DNA of 64,000 nucleotides from Adiantum capillus-veneris (taxonomy: Eukaryota; Streptophyta; Polypodiopsida; Polypodiales; Pteridaceae), in assembly GCA_014529385.2 (NCBI GenBank), contig CM043969.1, positions 27,873,946 through 27,937,945 on the forward strand, in the 5' to 3' direction. The position numbers and the translations under genes are program-made. The notes below the pieces were generated by a model. It ran no database searches. It saw nothing but the letters and a program-made list of their open reading frames with translations, and was not told the DNA's origin. How positions within the stretch are numbered: the first letter of the stretch is position 1; each line of letters starts with the position of its first letter. Below, one piece after another: positions 10,475 to 26,373 of the stretch.

Positions 10475-10613
10475 TGCTTAGACCCTGGGCTATGCATAAA
10501 TCTTTTGACCTATGAGATTGCTAACTGAATAACTACATAAATGAGGCAAAACAATAGCAGTTTGATAAAGAGTGACATCAGCAGGATCACCAACATCATG
10601 TAGAATTAACTTC
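10081..10613. repeat. 284-bp tandem duplication within Copia-1 RT/RNase H
   Basis: The phrase AGTCCAAAAAGCATGTA at 10,081 recurs as AGTCCGAAAAAGCATGTA at 10,365. The text following each is the same for most of the unit, with small deletions in the second copy. The duplication repeats the RT-to-RNase H junction and shifts the frame. Confidence 0.85.
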
Positions 10614-11118
10614 AAACATGTTTCCATGGGAGTGGCAATAGGTTTGCAATCCTCAAGTCCAAACTTACATAGCAATGTCTCTATGTAAATTTTATGACAC
10701 AAGGAAATACCACCATCACACTGCTTAAATTGTATGTCCAAGTAATGATGCAAAAATCCCAAATCTTTCATCTTGAAAGTAGCATTCAAATCAGCCTTAA
10801 ATTTAGCAATATGTGCCTCATCAAGATGAGTGATCAACAAATCATCCACATAAAGAACGACAATGAGAAGTACATCGCCCTCACACTTTACATACAATGT
10901 GCTTTCTGTTGAACTGTTACAAAAGCCTTGTTTGACCAAGCGAGTGTCAACCTTCTCATACCAAGCACCAGGAGATTGCTTCAACCCATACGAAGTCTTC
11001 TTACATCTGCACACTTTGTCCTCTCATCCTTCGTTGACAAAACTGCGAGGCTGCGTTACATAAACTTCCTCAAATATGTCACCATTCAAGAAAGCAGTAA
11101 CAATGTCTAATTTACGTA
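10490..11118 (-). pseudogene. Copia-1 reverse transcriptase, C-terminal part
   Basis: Minus-strand RVT_2-type reverse transcriptase. Reading begins at the CACTA insertion site with KLDIVTAFLNGDIFEEVYV, then KTSYGLKQSPGAWY, the catalytic box LYVDDLLI (Tyr-Val-Asp-Asp intact), and LGFLHHYLDIQ. The N-terminal half is at 40,650-41,103. The reading frame would continue without loss if the CACTA element and one CAT copy were absent, which shows the RT was intact across this point when CACTA inserted. Confidence 0.92.
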
Positions 11119-11121
11119 CAT
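11119..11121. repeat. CACTA target-site duplication, left copy (CAT)
   Basis: CAT directly precedes the CACTA end; the partner CAT is at 40,647-40,649. Three bases is the characteristic duplication length of EnSpm/CACTA transposons. Confidence 0.85.
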
Positions 11122-11415
11122 CACTACAACATAACATCAAGATATCGACACGGTATATATTGACGGCCGTACCTTTCCACGCGGTTATCGACATACTTGC
11201 AGCCCGTCAATATATGCGTCGGAATATCCATTGGTATGTGCGTGGAAATACACGTGGCAAGGCATACTTTTCCACGCGTATATTGACGGATATTACCACG
11301 AGTATATCGACGCAGAGTTCGACGCAAAAAATTGGGGGAAAAAAAGGGAAACCCGTACGCAGGCGGCCATTTTTGCCTGCGACGCACTCAGATCTCTTGG
11401 CCAAAACCTGCTGCG
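11122..11415 (+). repeat. CACTA-1 left terminal and subterminal repeats
   Basis: After the CACTACAACA end come repeated short motifs in both orientations: ATCGACA, ATTGACGG, CCACGCG, TATCGACGC, TTCGACGC. Such arrays are the binding sites for the element's TnpA-like protein in known CACTA elements. Matching TCGAC-rich sequence occurs at 40,470-40,646. Confidence 0.8.
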
Positions 11416-11439
11416 TAGGTATTATGAAACTCTTCCCCC

Positions 11440-13380
<1,941 letters not shown>

Positions 13381-13589
13381 AAGAGGCAAAGGGGTTTTGC
13401 TCGCTACATGCATTGCCATGTACACCTGGGAGTGCACGTATGTGTCTACCCATATAGGATTTGACCAATCAAGATGATATTTTGACCCGGTGGTCCTGAT
13501 CTCTGTACACCTCTGGACCGAGGTTTACGGAGATCAGGCAAGACTAGAGAATGCGAGGTAGTTTAAAACAACATTCATAATCATCGTAG

Positions 13590-16251
13590 ATGGCAACGTC
13601 ATCAACTAACATGGAGGAAAATATTGCATGCTCGTGCACGCTCTGCAAGTATCAAATCCTGCGCATGCGTAGGATATGTAATGAGTATGTACACAAGTAC
13701 GGAGAGTTTGCTAGAGAAATCGTACAGAATCTACGATACGACTCCTACGGAACAGGCATTTATTTTCGCGACATAACACCTACATTTGAGAGAGAGAGAA
13801 AAAGGATTATGCGTGAAGGTCCGACCAATATAGAGCCAAGTATGGAAGCAGAAAAGGGCTTACAGACAGAAGACGACGGCACGGAGGAGATGTTGGATGT
13901 CTTCTTCCAGACAAGCGAGGAGAACGCTAACGAAGCAGCACCAGAAGCCGTGCACCTATCTCCTAAAGACATGTTGAGGAGGTTGGTACGTCAACCAATC
14001 TATGAAGGCGCCAAAATATCTGTGCTTTGTACTTGTCTGGCGTTTTTGAATCTTCAATCAGTGCACGTGTGGTCAGATGCAAGCGTCACTGCTTTGTTTA
14101 GGTACGTAATTTACAAAAGAGATTTTCCGATTGCAACGGTGACATGCTTGGGGAGCTTTTTAATTTAATGTGGCTTAAAGAGGTTGTTATGGGAGAAACT
14201 ACTCTCGGCTGGCAATGAAATACCCCCCTCCAGGCCAGACGCAAAGCAACTATTGACCTCAGTTGGCTTGGACTACAACAAGATTCATGCATGTCCAAAT
14301 GATTGCATTCTTTTTCGCAATCAATTCGCAGATTGTCTGTTGTGTCCTAAGTGCGGAGCAATGAGCTACAAACAAGATGCGGTTGGCGAAGACAGTGCCA
14401 GCTAAAGTGTTGTGGCATTTTCCGATTATTCTTGAGATAAAAAGCATGTTTCGTTGTGGTTCCATTGCAAAGTTGATGCGGTGGCATTCTACAAATAGAT
14501 CCACTGACGCAACATTTAGGGTGCCCGATGATTCAAAGGCTTGGAGGCACATTGAAGATACCTGGCCACATTTTAAGAGTGAACCACGCAATTTGTGTTT
14601 GGGCATGGCAATTGATGGAGTCAATGCATTTGGCTTGAGAAGCTCATCATGGAGCACTTGGCCTGTGTGCCTTATCAATTACAACCTCCCGCCGTGGCTT
14701 GCCATCAAGAAGGGTCATTTGATATTTAGCTTGATTGTGCCTGGTAAGTTCAAAGCAAAAAACATGGATGTTTATCTAGCTCCACTAGTTGACGAGCTCC
14801 AGGAGTTATGGCATGGGATCGACATAGCAGATGCGGTTGAACCATTAGGACAATAACATGCAAGGATCCATGGACTTCTTATGTGGACTATGCATGATTG
14901 GCCAGGATACGGAGAAGCTTCTGGTAATGGTTCTTGATTTACAAAATTCTCACTATTTGCAAGCACTTTGCCTTGTCCTGAATCATGCTTTAATATATGC
15001 AAGGCTTACAACTTCGGGATACAATGCATGTCCAATTTGCGGGCCATCTTTGGATGTGCGCTATTCTGCCTCTCTTCGAAAGACAATTTATCAAGGCCAC
15101 CACCGTTATCTTCCAGATAGCCATCACTTGGACGAAGGTCAGCTTGGTCGCGTCGAATGTTGTCCTATGCAGGTACAAGAGTGGCCTCACCGATGGGAGC
15201 AACAAGAGGGGCAACCTATTCCAGGAATGAAACGTTTGTCCATTCTCCATACGTTGTTGTACTAGGGTGATCTACTAATTAACCATTTGCTGGATCCAAT
15301 GCATATATTCAAGAATGTGGGAGAGCTCCTCTGGAAGACAATCATGGGAATGAAAGACAATCGAGCTTCACGAGGTGATTTGCAGTCAATTGGAAAGATG
15401 CCAGAGCTGTGGTCTTTCACCAATGCAGCTGGCCAAACAAAGCTTTCAAGAGCGCCATGGGTATTGCTAAAAAGCAAGGAGCGACAAGTTAAAAGGGTGA
15501 TTTCAGATTTCAGGACGCCAAACAACAGGATATATGCGATGTCTCAAGACAGCATTCACCCGTGACGATCAAATGTCAGGACTGAAATTGCATGATTGGC
15601 ATAAGTTCTTGCAATTCATTCTTCCAATTGCAATCAAGGGGTGTTTACAAGATTTCAGAGCTAGTGCGGTGGATCTCTTCCAAGGAGATACAAGAGGAAT
15701 CTATTGCAGTCGCAAGGGCTAACTCCATTGAGGCAGTTTGCATGATTGAGAAGTATCTACCCACGAGCTGCCTAACTATCCAAATGCACTTGCTCGTCCA
15801 TGTAGTAGATGAGGTTGCAGTGGTAGGTACAGTCCACAGCCGTTGGATGTTCTTTCTAGAGTGGTTCATGAAAACAATTAAGGGTTTTGTTCGCCAAAAA
15901 GCGCGTCCAGAGGGGAGCATGGAAGAAGGATGGTTGGTGCAAGAGTCTCTTGTCTTGACAACCGAATTTATATCCGTTTCTGACCCAGCAATGCCTTGAC
16001 TGTGGAGCGATGAGAAGGATGCAAGACTGGTGGGAGAGGAGCCGCAAGGGCAAGGGGTGCCGAAGAAAATGAACGATGCCATGCGAGAAAAGATCACAAA
16101 GTTTTGTATACTAAATTTAGAGCCGATGCAAAAATGGCTTGAAAGGTACGAAGAAGAGAAAGAGAGACGCAATAGGGAGCGACATGATTTTAGGCGAAGC
16201 CAAACGACTAGAGGCTTACCCTTGCCAGACTATCTCGCTCCTCTACCTTAA
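13590..16251 (+). pseudogene. CACTA-1 tnp2-type transposase (Transposase_21 family)
   Basis: Starts at ATG 13,590 (MATSSTNMEEN). Segments in order: N-terminal region and KISVLCTCLAFLNLQSV (13,590-14,100); AGNEIPPSRPDAKQLL and KIHACPNDCILFRNQF with a Cys pair CLLCPKC (14,205-14,370); LCLGMAIDGVNAFG and WPVCLINYNLPPWL (14,377-14,850); DVYLAPLVDELQELW; HLLDPMHIFKNVGELL (15,280-15,330); GLKLHDWHKFLQFILPIAI (15,575-15,640); YLPTSCLTIQMHLLVHVVDE and FVRQKARPEGSMEEGWL (15,750-15,950). These are the landmarks of the plant tnp2 transposase that binds and cuts CACTA ends. The reading moves between frames at about 14,105-14,180, 14,375-14,405, 14,856, 15,265, 15,560 and 15,720; some shifts may be introns (a GTACGT follows 14,100), others are mutations. 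Confidence 0.92.
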
Positions 16252-16260
16252 TTCCCTACA

Positions 16261-17103
16261 ATGGAATGGTTGGACAAGACAGTGAGAGTAGCTACAATGG
16301 CATGGTTGGACAAGACAGTGAGAGTAGCTCGGCAGATCGGAGAACCCATATCTCTAGAAGAGGAAGAGCTGGCTACTATTGGATGTGACTGGAGGTATCA
16401 TACATACATGGCACTGTGGTCGCATGGAAAGCATTTCAGAACACAACAAATTGACAGCAGAAGAAACACGTTTGACTGTGGGGTAATGGTTAGTTTCATG
16501 CAAAAGAGCAATGCCAGTGCCAGAGACACGAATGAGAGCACTAGCAACCTGGATTATTGTGGTCTGGTGTCAGATATCTTGAAAGTCAGCTTCAGGCGGT
16601 TTGAGATGTTTTTGTTGGATGTGAAGTGGTTCAAGGTGATTACTTCTAGTTGCAATGCAACGATACGCAGAGATGAAAACAAGCTTGTGCAAATAGATTC
16701 TGCAAAGGTTTGGATAGATGCGAGCGACATATTTGCTCTCCTCGAAGATTGCAAGCAAGTGGTCTTTGTACCGGACCCTCGAGAGAGACAGTGGTGGTTT
16801 GTGGTTCAGGTTGCTCCAAGAAATAAACAAGTATTTGAAGGGCAAGATCTCCTGGAGGAAAGTCGGTCGAACGACGCAGATACTACTGTGACATTAGATG
16901 CGATGGATGAAGGTATGGCAGAGGAAGCTGACAGATATACGAGGGATGACGCAGACGAGGCAGATATGACACTTGTAGATGAAGATGCAATGGATGAAGA
17001 CAATCTTCCAGAACGATTTGGGGCAGAGTTATGTCTGCAATTAGAGATAGACGATGATACGGTGCAAGATCTTATCGATGATGCCTCACTCGTCAAGGCC
17101 TAG
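16261..17103 (+). CDS. CACTA-1 DUF4216-like C-terminal ORF of the transposase region
   Basis: An uninterrupted 280-codon frame. Residues 85-180 resemble the DUF4216 domain found at the C-terminus of many tnp2 polyproteins (NLDYCGLVSDILKVSF, FLLDVKWFKV, DSAKVWIDASDIFALLEDCKQVVFVPDP). The last 90 residues are strongly acidic, with repeats of D/E and AMDE. The first 23 residues contain an in-frame 36-bp tandem duplication (WLDKTVRVA twice). It follows the transposase segments directly, so it is probably the last exon of the same gene rather than a separate one. Confidence 0.75.
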   Translation: MEWLDKTVRVATMAWLDKTVRVARQIGEPISLEEEELATIGCDWRYHTYMALWSHGKHFRTQQIDSRRNTFDCGVMVSFMQKSNASARDTNESTSNLDYCGLVSDILKVSFRRFEMFLLDVKWFKVITSSCNATIRRDENKLVQIDSAKVWIDASDIFALLEDCKQVVFVPDPRERQWWFVVQVAPRNKQVFEGQDLLEESRSNDADTTVTLDAMDEGMAEEADRYTRDDADEADMTLVDEDAMDEDNLPERFGAELCLQLEIDDDTVQDLIDDASLVKA

Positions 17104-17210
17104 GCCTGTAAGTGTTTGTGTGAAGACATTGATTTAAAATTAAGCTAAAAGTTAATTTAAACAAAGGTGTTCTGATGCTTTCTTTTACTTTCTTTGTGTA
17201 GGACTTTAGT
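17104..17210 (+). other. Intergenic spacer between CACTA-1 genes
   Basis: About 107 bp, AT-rich, ending TTTGTGTAG just before the next open frame, which could be an intron 3' splice site. Nothing else is visible. Confidence 0.35.
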
Positions 17211-18365
17211 ATGGCAGACCAGTTTCCAGATCCCGCTTCTATGAGTGCAGATGCATTTATGGGCTTCGTCACACAGATGACGCCCAGTCAGATGGCAGCG
17301 GCGTCTCAGTACTGGGTAGCCAGAGGCACGGGTACTACGCCTCCGGGCTTCACACCTGAGGGTCCGACGCCTATAAGGGGGACACCTATGGGGGGGACGC
17401 CTATGGGGGGGGGGAACGCCTACGGGTACGACGTCCGCGAGGTCTCCCATCACGGCCGCTTCGACACCTAGGGGTGCGACAGAGGCAAGTACGTCCTCAT
17501 CTCCGCAGCATAGGTGCACTCGTCGATCTCAGCGATCGTCAGGTGGAGGTGGTGGTTGCTGTGGAGGAGGGTCCACAGATTCTTCGACCCCTCCTCGCTC
17601 ACGACCCTTGTCCTACCCAGGCACACCTCTCGACACACCTCTTAGCACACCTCGAACACCTTGGGGGGCACACGATCCTAGTGCCTCCAATCTCTGTACT
17701 GTACGGGAAAATGGTTCTGTTGACATGGATAGAGTCGGGACTGAGATGAGACAGCGGATTCGCCAGCTCACGGAGCTGCAGTTTTCGACCAGCATTCTGA
17801 CGCCTTGGTCTGAGCAGGATCGCGACAAAATCAATTATATAGTGGAGACCATCATGAGAGAGTATCAGCCTGCTCCGGGTTCAAAGGATCTTCCGAGGAG
17901 GTGGATCAAGGGTGTTGCACGGGACACCGTGAAACATCGACGAGATGCAGCTCGGCAGGCTTTCAGGACCGGCTCGCCGAAGCCTTCGGAGATCCCACAT
18001 GAGACGTGGCAGCAGATTAGGAAGGATGAGCGGACAGCGGACACGCGGTTAAGACAGCAGCGTCAAGCCGCGCAGTTATGACAAATGAACAGGGGGACAT
18101 CTCATCTTAGCAGCGGAGGCTTCGACACCTTTCGCTAGGAGTTTGTGAGTTTCCAATCCAATCCTAGCTATGAAGTTTTTTTAAACGTGATGAATCATGT
18201 ATTCTTATTACTTTGATTTTTGTATAAATGCAAAATCTTGCAATGCATCGAGCCCCGACACGCCAGGAGGAGACAGATGGATATCGCAGAGGTATCTACG
18301 AAGTATTGAATGATCTTGATGCTTCAGGAGAGCCTGTAGACTGGGAGGCCTTAGAGTCTCGCTGA
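17211..18365 (+). pseudogene. CACTA-1 second gene, TnpA-like (plant transposase, EnSpm-associated)
   Basis: Begins ATG 17,211 (MADQFPDPASM). It has a Gly/Pro/Thr-rich segment with repeated GTP and TPMGG (17,330-17,420). After a frame change in the G-run near 17,405-17,415 it continues as TPLDTPLSTPRTPWG. The C-terminal 110 residues (17,740-18,081) are basic and helical: QLTELQFSTSILTPW, INYIVETIMREYQPAPG, RDTVKHRRDAARQAFR. A further piece at 18,244-18,365 (RQEETDGYRRGIYEVLNDLDA) may be a last exon. Position downstream of tnp2 and composition fit the TnpA-like DNA-binding partner of CACTA elements; the family assignment is by context. Confidence 0.6.
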
Positions 18366-18540
18366 CCGATTGAGGTGAGATGTTAATATGTGGGAGTTGA
18401 TTTAATTAAATAAGTATATGTGAATTAATATCAATACTAATTTTGTGACTTGTCCTATGTGCAGGTTGTGACGCCTAGTCGTCAGTGGATTTCATGTATG
18501 TGTTTTGTGAGACACAAACACGCTTTTGTGTCTCTTTTTT
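18366..18540 (+). other. CACTA-1 spacer
   Basis: AT-rich non-coding DNA after the TnpA-like gene, probably its 3' untranslated region. No other signal is visible. Confidence 0.4.
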
Positions 18541-18715
18541 GTATAGACATATATGGTTATGGTTATTGTTCAGACATGGTTATGGTTATTGTTTTCCTTA
18601 TGGTTATGGTTATTGCCATTGTATAGACATGGTTATTGTTCTTGTATAGACATGGTTATGGTTATTGTTTTGTTTATGGTTATGGTTATCTGCATTATGG
18701 TTTTGATCAATATGG
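18541..18715. repeat. TTATGG-type minisatellite in CACTA-1
   Basis: Many copies of TATGGTTATGGTTATTG with interspersed TAGACATGG. The same kind of sequence resumes at 40,115-40,210 beyond Gypsy-1, which shows that Gypsy-1 inserted inside this repeat tract. It is not telomeric repeat. Confidence 0.85.
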
Positions 18716-21207
<2,492 letters not shown>

Positions 21208-21235
21208 TTAGTCCTCTCCCTTTGGCTAGAGGCAT

Positions 21236-22693
21236 TCATGCTTCTAGCCCTTCTTCTGCTTCCTCAGCTGTAGAGTTAGAGGGTTCTCCCTCCTCTGGAA
21301 TGTCTAGCACGAATTCAGGGTCAAACCTAAGAAAATACCTTTTCAGTCTCCATCCATTGACCCTAGTCTTGTGAATTCTCCCATCTGCTTCCATCAGCTT
21401 ATAGCTGCCATTGTCATAGCGTTTCTTGATGATGAATGACCCTTCCCATCTGGATTGAAATTTCTTATCCTTCCTAGTGTCAAATCTGTTGTCGTATCGC
21501 AGTACTAACATGCCTCTTTCCAGTCCCTTTTCTTTAAGCCCTTGATTGAAAGTGAGCCGGCGTCGTTCTACCTGTGCTGCATAATGATTGATTGCTTCTT
21601 CCCTGTCCAATTGGAGTCTCTCCAGATCCAACATGTGGTTTCGGAGGTTTACAATTGGATGATGTGTCTGGCTAGCCAAAACTCGTAAGGTGGATATTTG
21701 TACCTCAATGGGTAGAATTGCCTCCTTCCCATAAACTAGATGGAAAGGAGTGAAACCTAGTGATGTTTGGAACGTTGTTGGGTAGGCCCAAAGAGCTGCC
21801 ATGAGATGTTTATCCCAGTCCGCTGTGTGGTTGTTTACCTATTTTGTGATGATTTTGCAAATCATTCCATTTACCTTCTCTACCAGACCATTGCATTGTG
21901 GATAGTATGGTGTGGAATGCCGACATGTGATGCCTAACTTCTTCATCAGTTCTCCCACCAAATCACCTCTGAATCCTGGTCCTCTATCTGATATTATCTC
22001 AAGAGGAGTTCCAAAACGGCAAACGATATGCTCAAAAATGAACTTTTCCACCTCTTGGGTTGTAATGCGGGTGGTGGCCGTTGCTTCTGCCCATCGAGTC
22101 ATGTAGTCTACACCCACTATGATGTACAATTTACTTGATTGGGCCCTTGGTAAAGGACCAATTGCATCTATTCCCCATTTCTCAAAAGGACCATATGAGA
22201 TGATAGGGGTTTGTGGCTCGTATGTCAACGTGCAATCACGAGCCACTTGACAAGCATTGCATGTTTTACACCAATGGTGTACATCCCTTTTCAAACTAGG
22301 CCAAAAGTATCCTGCCTGTAGAATCTTCCTACTGGTGATATCTAGAGCAAAATGACCGCCACAGACGCCGTCATGGCAACTTGAAATTACCTCTGTGATT
22401 TCACTGGAGGTTGACACCCGCCTGAGAATTTGATCTTTGCCCTTACAATACAAGTGGTCGTCTATAAGGCGGTACCTAGTAGCCTTCCTTACCAGCCACT
22501 GTTTTTGGCCTTTGGTGTGTCCTGCTGGACATTCTCCTGTATCTAGAAAACTGATAACATCAATCATAGCATCACTACCTTGGAAGAGGGGTAGTTTTAA
22601 TTTGATCGCTCCTACGGGAACGTCTTGTATTCTTTCTTTAGCTAGTGCATCTGCCTCTTGATTTTCTGCTATGGGGACATGGAATAGTTTCAC
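21236..22693 (-). pseudogene. Gypsy-1 integrase (plus end of the archaeal-type RNase H)
   Basis: The minus-strand frame begins with the end of the second RNase H (VPIAENQEADALAKE). It then has the HHCC zinc motif (CHDGVCGGHFAL ... WCKTCNACQ) and the DDE core (WGIDAIGPLP; SDRGPGFRGDL; YYPQCNGLVEKVNG), with the GPF-like tail FQSRWEGSFIIKKRYDNGSYKL. One in-frame TAG at 21,839-21,841 cuts the otherwise continuous frame. The enzyme would insert the cDNA into chromosomes; this copy would make only a truncated form. Confidence 0.92.
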
Positions 22694-22756
22694 TGCTTCA
22701 AAATTCTTTAGAAGGTCCTTAACTTGGCGAAGTTGACCAAGTAAAACCTGATTTTT

Positions 22757-24419
22757 TCAATCCCAGGTGCCATTTTTCTGCCTTATCAAAAGAAAAGCGT
22801 CGCCGAACACATTTAGGTGCTGAATTCTTTGTGAAATACATTGTTCCAATCCAAGATTTAGGGTTGCATATTCTGCTTCATTGTTGGAGTGGGAGTGTAA
22901 TAACTGCCCCATGGAGAATACTCTTTCTTGCCGTTCATTGAAAATGACCATGCGTGCTGCAGACTGATCCATTGTTCTCTTGTATGCTCCGTCAAAGAAA
23001 AGAGAGTGAGCTCTCTCTAGCCTAGGACTTTCTATCGTTGGTGTTTTTTCCTTTGCTTCCGTGTTGACCTTCAGCTTCTTCTCATAATGACGATGAGTAA
23101 GAATTCCCGCTAAACTAGCCCTGGTGGAGTTTTCTACTTGCATGGTGTAGTCACACTCTTGTATTCTAATTAACCACTTTGAGATCCTAGATGAGACATC
23201 CATGTGTCGCATTACATATGGGAAGACCTCCTCCATTTTCACGATTACAAAGGGTCTAGGCAGGAGATAGGAGCGGAACTTTGTGGTAGCAAACATTAGT
23301 GCAAGAACCATGTGTTCTACTTCGGTAAATCCTTTTTCTGACGGGGTCATGACACAACTAGAGAAGTAAATAGGGCGCATGAAAGAAGTTTTGGGGTCCT
23401 TTTGCATTAGCACTGCTCCAAGTGTATTACTTCCCACACTAGGGTGCACATAAAATGGCTCGTCCCACTTAGGAGGTGAAATAGTGGGAAGCTTAGCTAG
23501 GATTTGCTTCACCTCAGTAAACTGCTGCTCATTCTCTTCACTCCATGAGAAGACATCCCTATGGGTGAGTTGTTGTAGGGGAAGGACCACTTGAGATAGC
23601 ATGTGAATGAACCTGCTTAAGTATCTTACCTTTTGAAGGAAAGAAACCAGCTGCTTGGCGGTGGTGGGTGACGATAAAGATACCAGGGCTTGAATCTTGC
23701 TAGGGTCAGCCTCGATTCCTTTTGCTGAAATTACATGACCAAGGAGAGTGACTTTGCTCTCACCAATGTGACACTTGTCCACGTTGAGTTGGCCACCCAA
23801 GGTTTGCAGCCTGGTTAAGCCATCATAGACTTTGCTTAAATGAAGGGCTCGTGAGCTATAAATGCAAAAATCACCTATGAAAACCCGTATTGATGTTCCA
23901 AATTAGGGTTGGAAAACAAAACTCACATAGCATTGAAACGTGGCCGGGGCGTTAGTGAGGCCAAACGGCATCACTCTGTAGGCAAAACATCCCCAAGGTG
24001 TGATGAAGGTTGTCTTCTTCTGATCCTCCTCCGCAATGCAATCTGGAAGTATCCTGAGTATCCATCACATACTTTGTATCGCTCGTGACCATTTTTTTTT
24101 TTGTGACTACTACTGGGGAGACCCATTCTGAGTCTTCGACAGGAAAGATAAAACCTGCTTGTAGCAAACTTCTCACTTCTTTAAGCAGTGCCTCTTGTTG
24201 GATTACTCCAAGTCTTTTGAGCTTTTGTACTACGGGTTTACTGCCTTCCTTGAGCTTTATGTGGTGTTGTACTACTGTAATTTCTGTGATCTTATCATAG
24301 CCATCAATGAACAAAGTAGTGAAGTTACCTAGCATGGAGAAGTAATCCTTCCTTTCTTCATTGGTTAACTCATTTGAGAGCATTTTTTGTAGCTTACCTG
24401 CATCCTCCAAGGACTGCAT
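22757..24419 (-). pseudogene. Gypsy-1 reverse transcriptase and RNase H domains
   Basis: Minus strand. The RT finger (AGFIFPVEDSEWVSPVVVTKK) lies at 23,952-24,419. The palm follows in other frames, and the catalytic box reads FIGD (23,870-23,881) where Gypsy-2 has FIDD, so one catalytic Asp is lost. The RT thumb and first RNase H (VGSNTLGAVLMQKDPKTS; RSYLLPRPFVI) occupy 23,000-23,800, and the start of the second RNase H (LFFDGAYKRTMDQ) lies near 22,960-23,000. There are several frameshifts and deletions between 23,800 and 24,110 and a stop near 22,757. Enzymatically dead. Confidence 0.9.
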
Positions 24420-24453
24420 ACCTGATGATCCCTCTTGGTTTGTCGAGGTTGTT

Positions 24454-24918
24454 TCAGATTGTGTTAATCTGTTTGGGTACCCCCATCACTTTGATGTTAC
24501 TGTCACTTCCGTCGGTGGTGGTCGTCTCTTCTCCTAAGATAGACGAGTAGTCGCTGGTGGACTCATCTTCTGAAGCCTCCAAGATCATGTTGCACTGCTT
24601 TCTAGTCCTCATGTCGTAGAATATGGACTTCCCTTTAGCATCCTTCATCTGGATCATCCCGGTGCTCCAGTCTTGTTTAGCTTCCATAGCCATAAGCCAA
24701 GGCCTCCCAAGAATGATGGGGTAGCCCTCCCCTTTGTGTGGCATGACGAAGATGTCTACCTGCACTTCTGTATTGATTGCTTTTACTTTGACCGCATTTA
24801 CAATGCCTACACATTTCACTCTTACATTGTTTGCCATCTTGGCTCGGCAGGGTGCCGGCCTACTTACCTCTAGACCTAGATGGTGCATCATCTTTTCACT
24901 CATGATGCATATTTGCAC
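24454..24918 (-). pseudogene. Gypsy-1 protease segment
   Basis: Minus-strand fragment matching the retropepsin-like region of Gypsy-2 (MHHLGLEVSRPAP; KMANNVRVKCVGIVNAVKV; YPIILGRPWLMAMEAKQDW). The active-site strand (VDGG) just upstream, near 24,925, is separated by a frame break. The acidic tail resembles the spacer before the RT in Gypsy-2. It would cleave the Gag-Pol polyprotein. Confidence 0.8.
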
Positions 24919-24945
24919 GCCACCATCTATGTAGACGTTTGAAAT

Positions 24946-26373
24946 TCATTGCCCCTTGATGTGAGCGTCCATGGTTGGCAGGACGTCATCGAGATCCCTC
25001 CTAGAGATAGCCCCAGCTATCCTGGGCCTTGATTTCCTGGTACTTACCATTTTCGTCCATTGCCTCCTCATTCTGGGTGCAAGGTGGAGTAATTGGGGCC
25101 AAGTTATCTTCGGGCCCTGCATTAGCACATCCTGAACTAAGTCATAGGGTTTTGCATACTCACCTAGTGAGAAGTCCACGATGTCTATCTTCCGCCGCGG
25201 TTTAGCTGCTTGCTTGCTAGACTCGGCCTTTCCTTTCATCTTCTCTTCTCTTTGAGATGCCTCCTCGTGCCTCGCACGCTTCACTCCCATAGCATCCACT
25301 TCTTCTACCTTCGTTTTTCCTTTGTGCTTCTCTCGAGTTGATTCTTCTACCTTCGACTTCCCTTTAGCTTCCAAGCTAATAACACTCACCGCTTGGTTCA
25401 CAGCAGGTGGTAGGGGTAGTGGCAAAATGAGAGGTTGGGGTGGTGGTTGCTGTTGTATAGGTGGTTGAAGGATTTGGACCGGTGGGATTGGTCCTGGTTG
25501 CCTAGGTGGTGGTGGTCTTGCTCTTGGCGAAGAGATATGATTCTGTCTCCCCCCTCTATTGAAATTCTGCCTCCTTGGGTGTGAGCAGTAGTACATTCCA
25601 TGGCCATCTTCCCCGCAGTTGTAACAGTGGTACTCTGGGTTCTGCCTTCGTTGTCCCCTTCCTTGTTCTGGGTTTCTGCCAGATGCATGTCCTTGCTGCA
25701 CCAGATGCACAGATAAACTCTCTAATTGGGTGGTGATGCGATTCAACAAGTCTTGCTGTTCTTCTTATGCCTCCTGCGGTTGGACTCTATGATTGGCTGT
25801 TGCAACCACTGGGCTTGGTCGGGCCGATCTTGTTTTCTTTCACTCGTTTACTCTTGCTTGCATGCGCAGCTTCTTGTCTTTAAGGCGGGCTACTTCGACT
25901 GCCAACTCATATGTTGCAGGAAACCTTCCCTTCACCTTCTCTCTAAGCAGCGACCATAGACCATCAATGAAACGGTCCTTCTTTAGGAAATTAGGCGCTC
26001 CTTTACCTTCCTCCAGTGAGGCAACCCATCTCTCCCATAAGTCCACAAATTTGGACTCGTAGGTGGCATACTCCAACAGGCGTCCCTGCTTTAATTCTAT
26101 CAGTAGCTGCCATAGCTTCTCCGAGGTTGTACCTCCACCAAACCTCTTTACAAAATCAGCCCTTAACACATCCCGTGCATTCTTGGAAGCCTGGGGCAAT
26201 GCATTATACCAGGACTTGGCCTCTACTTTCATCAGTAGAGGAAAAATTCTAAGTCGTGAAACGTCATCATCTTTGTTGGAGACGACACAAGCAATGTCGA
26301 AATCATTCAAAAAGTCGGTGGTGAGATCCTCTCCCTTCTTTCCACTGAACGTGGGGAAAGAAACACTTGCCAT
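24946..26373 (-). pseudogene. Gypsy-1 gag (capsid and CCHC zinc knuckle)
   Basis: From ATG 26,373 the capsid region reads FPTFSGKKGEDLTTDFLND and AKSWYNALPQ (25,840-26,373). After a break it continues at 24,946-25,749 with the zinc knuckle CYNCGEDGHGMYYC (CX2CX4HX4C), a Pro-rich linker and a Lys/Glu-rich segment with repeated KGKTKVEE-type phrases. Gag forms the particle and packages element RNA. The break near 25,750-25,840 makes this a pseudogene; the order matches Gypsy-2 gag. Confidence 0.88.

Noticed and set aside
18541-18715. TTATGG repeats considered as telomeric or interstitial telomere sequence
   Set aside because: The unit is not TTTAGGG, and the tract resumes on the other side of Gypsy-1 within CACTA.
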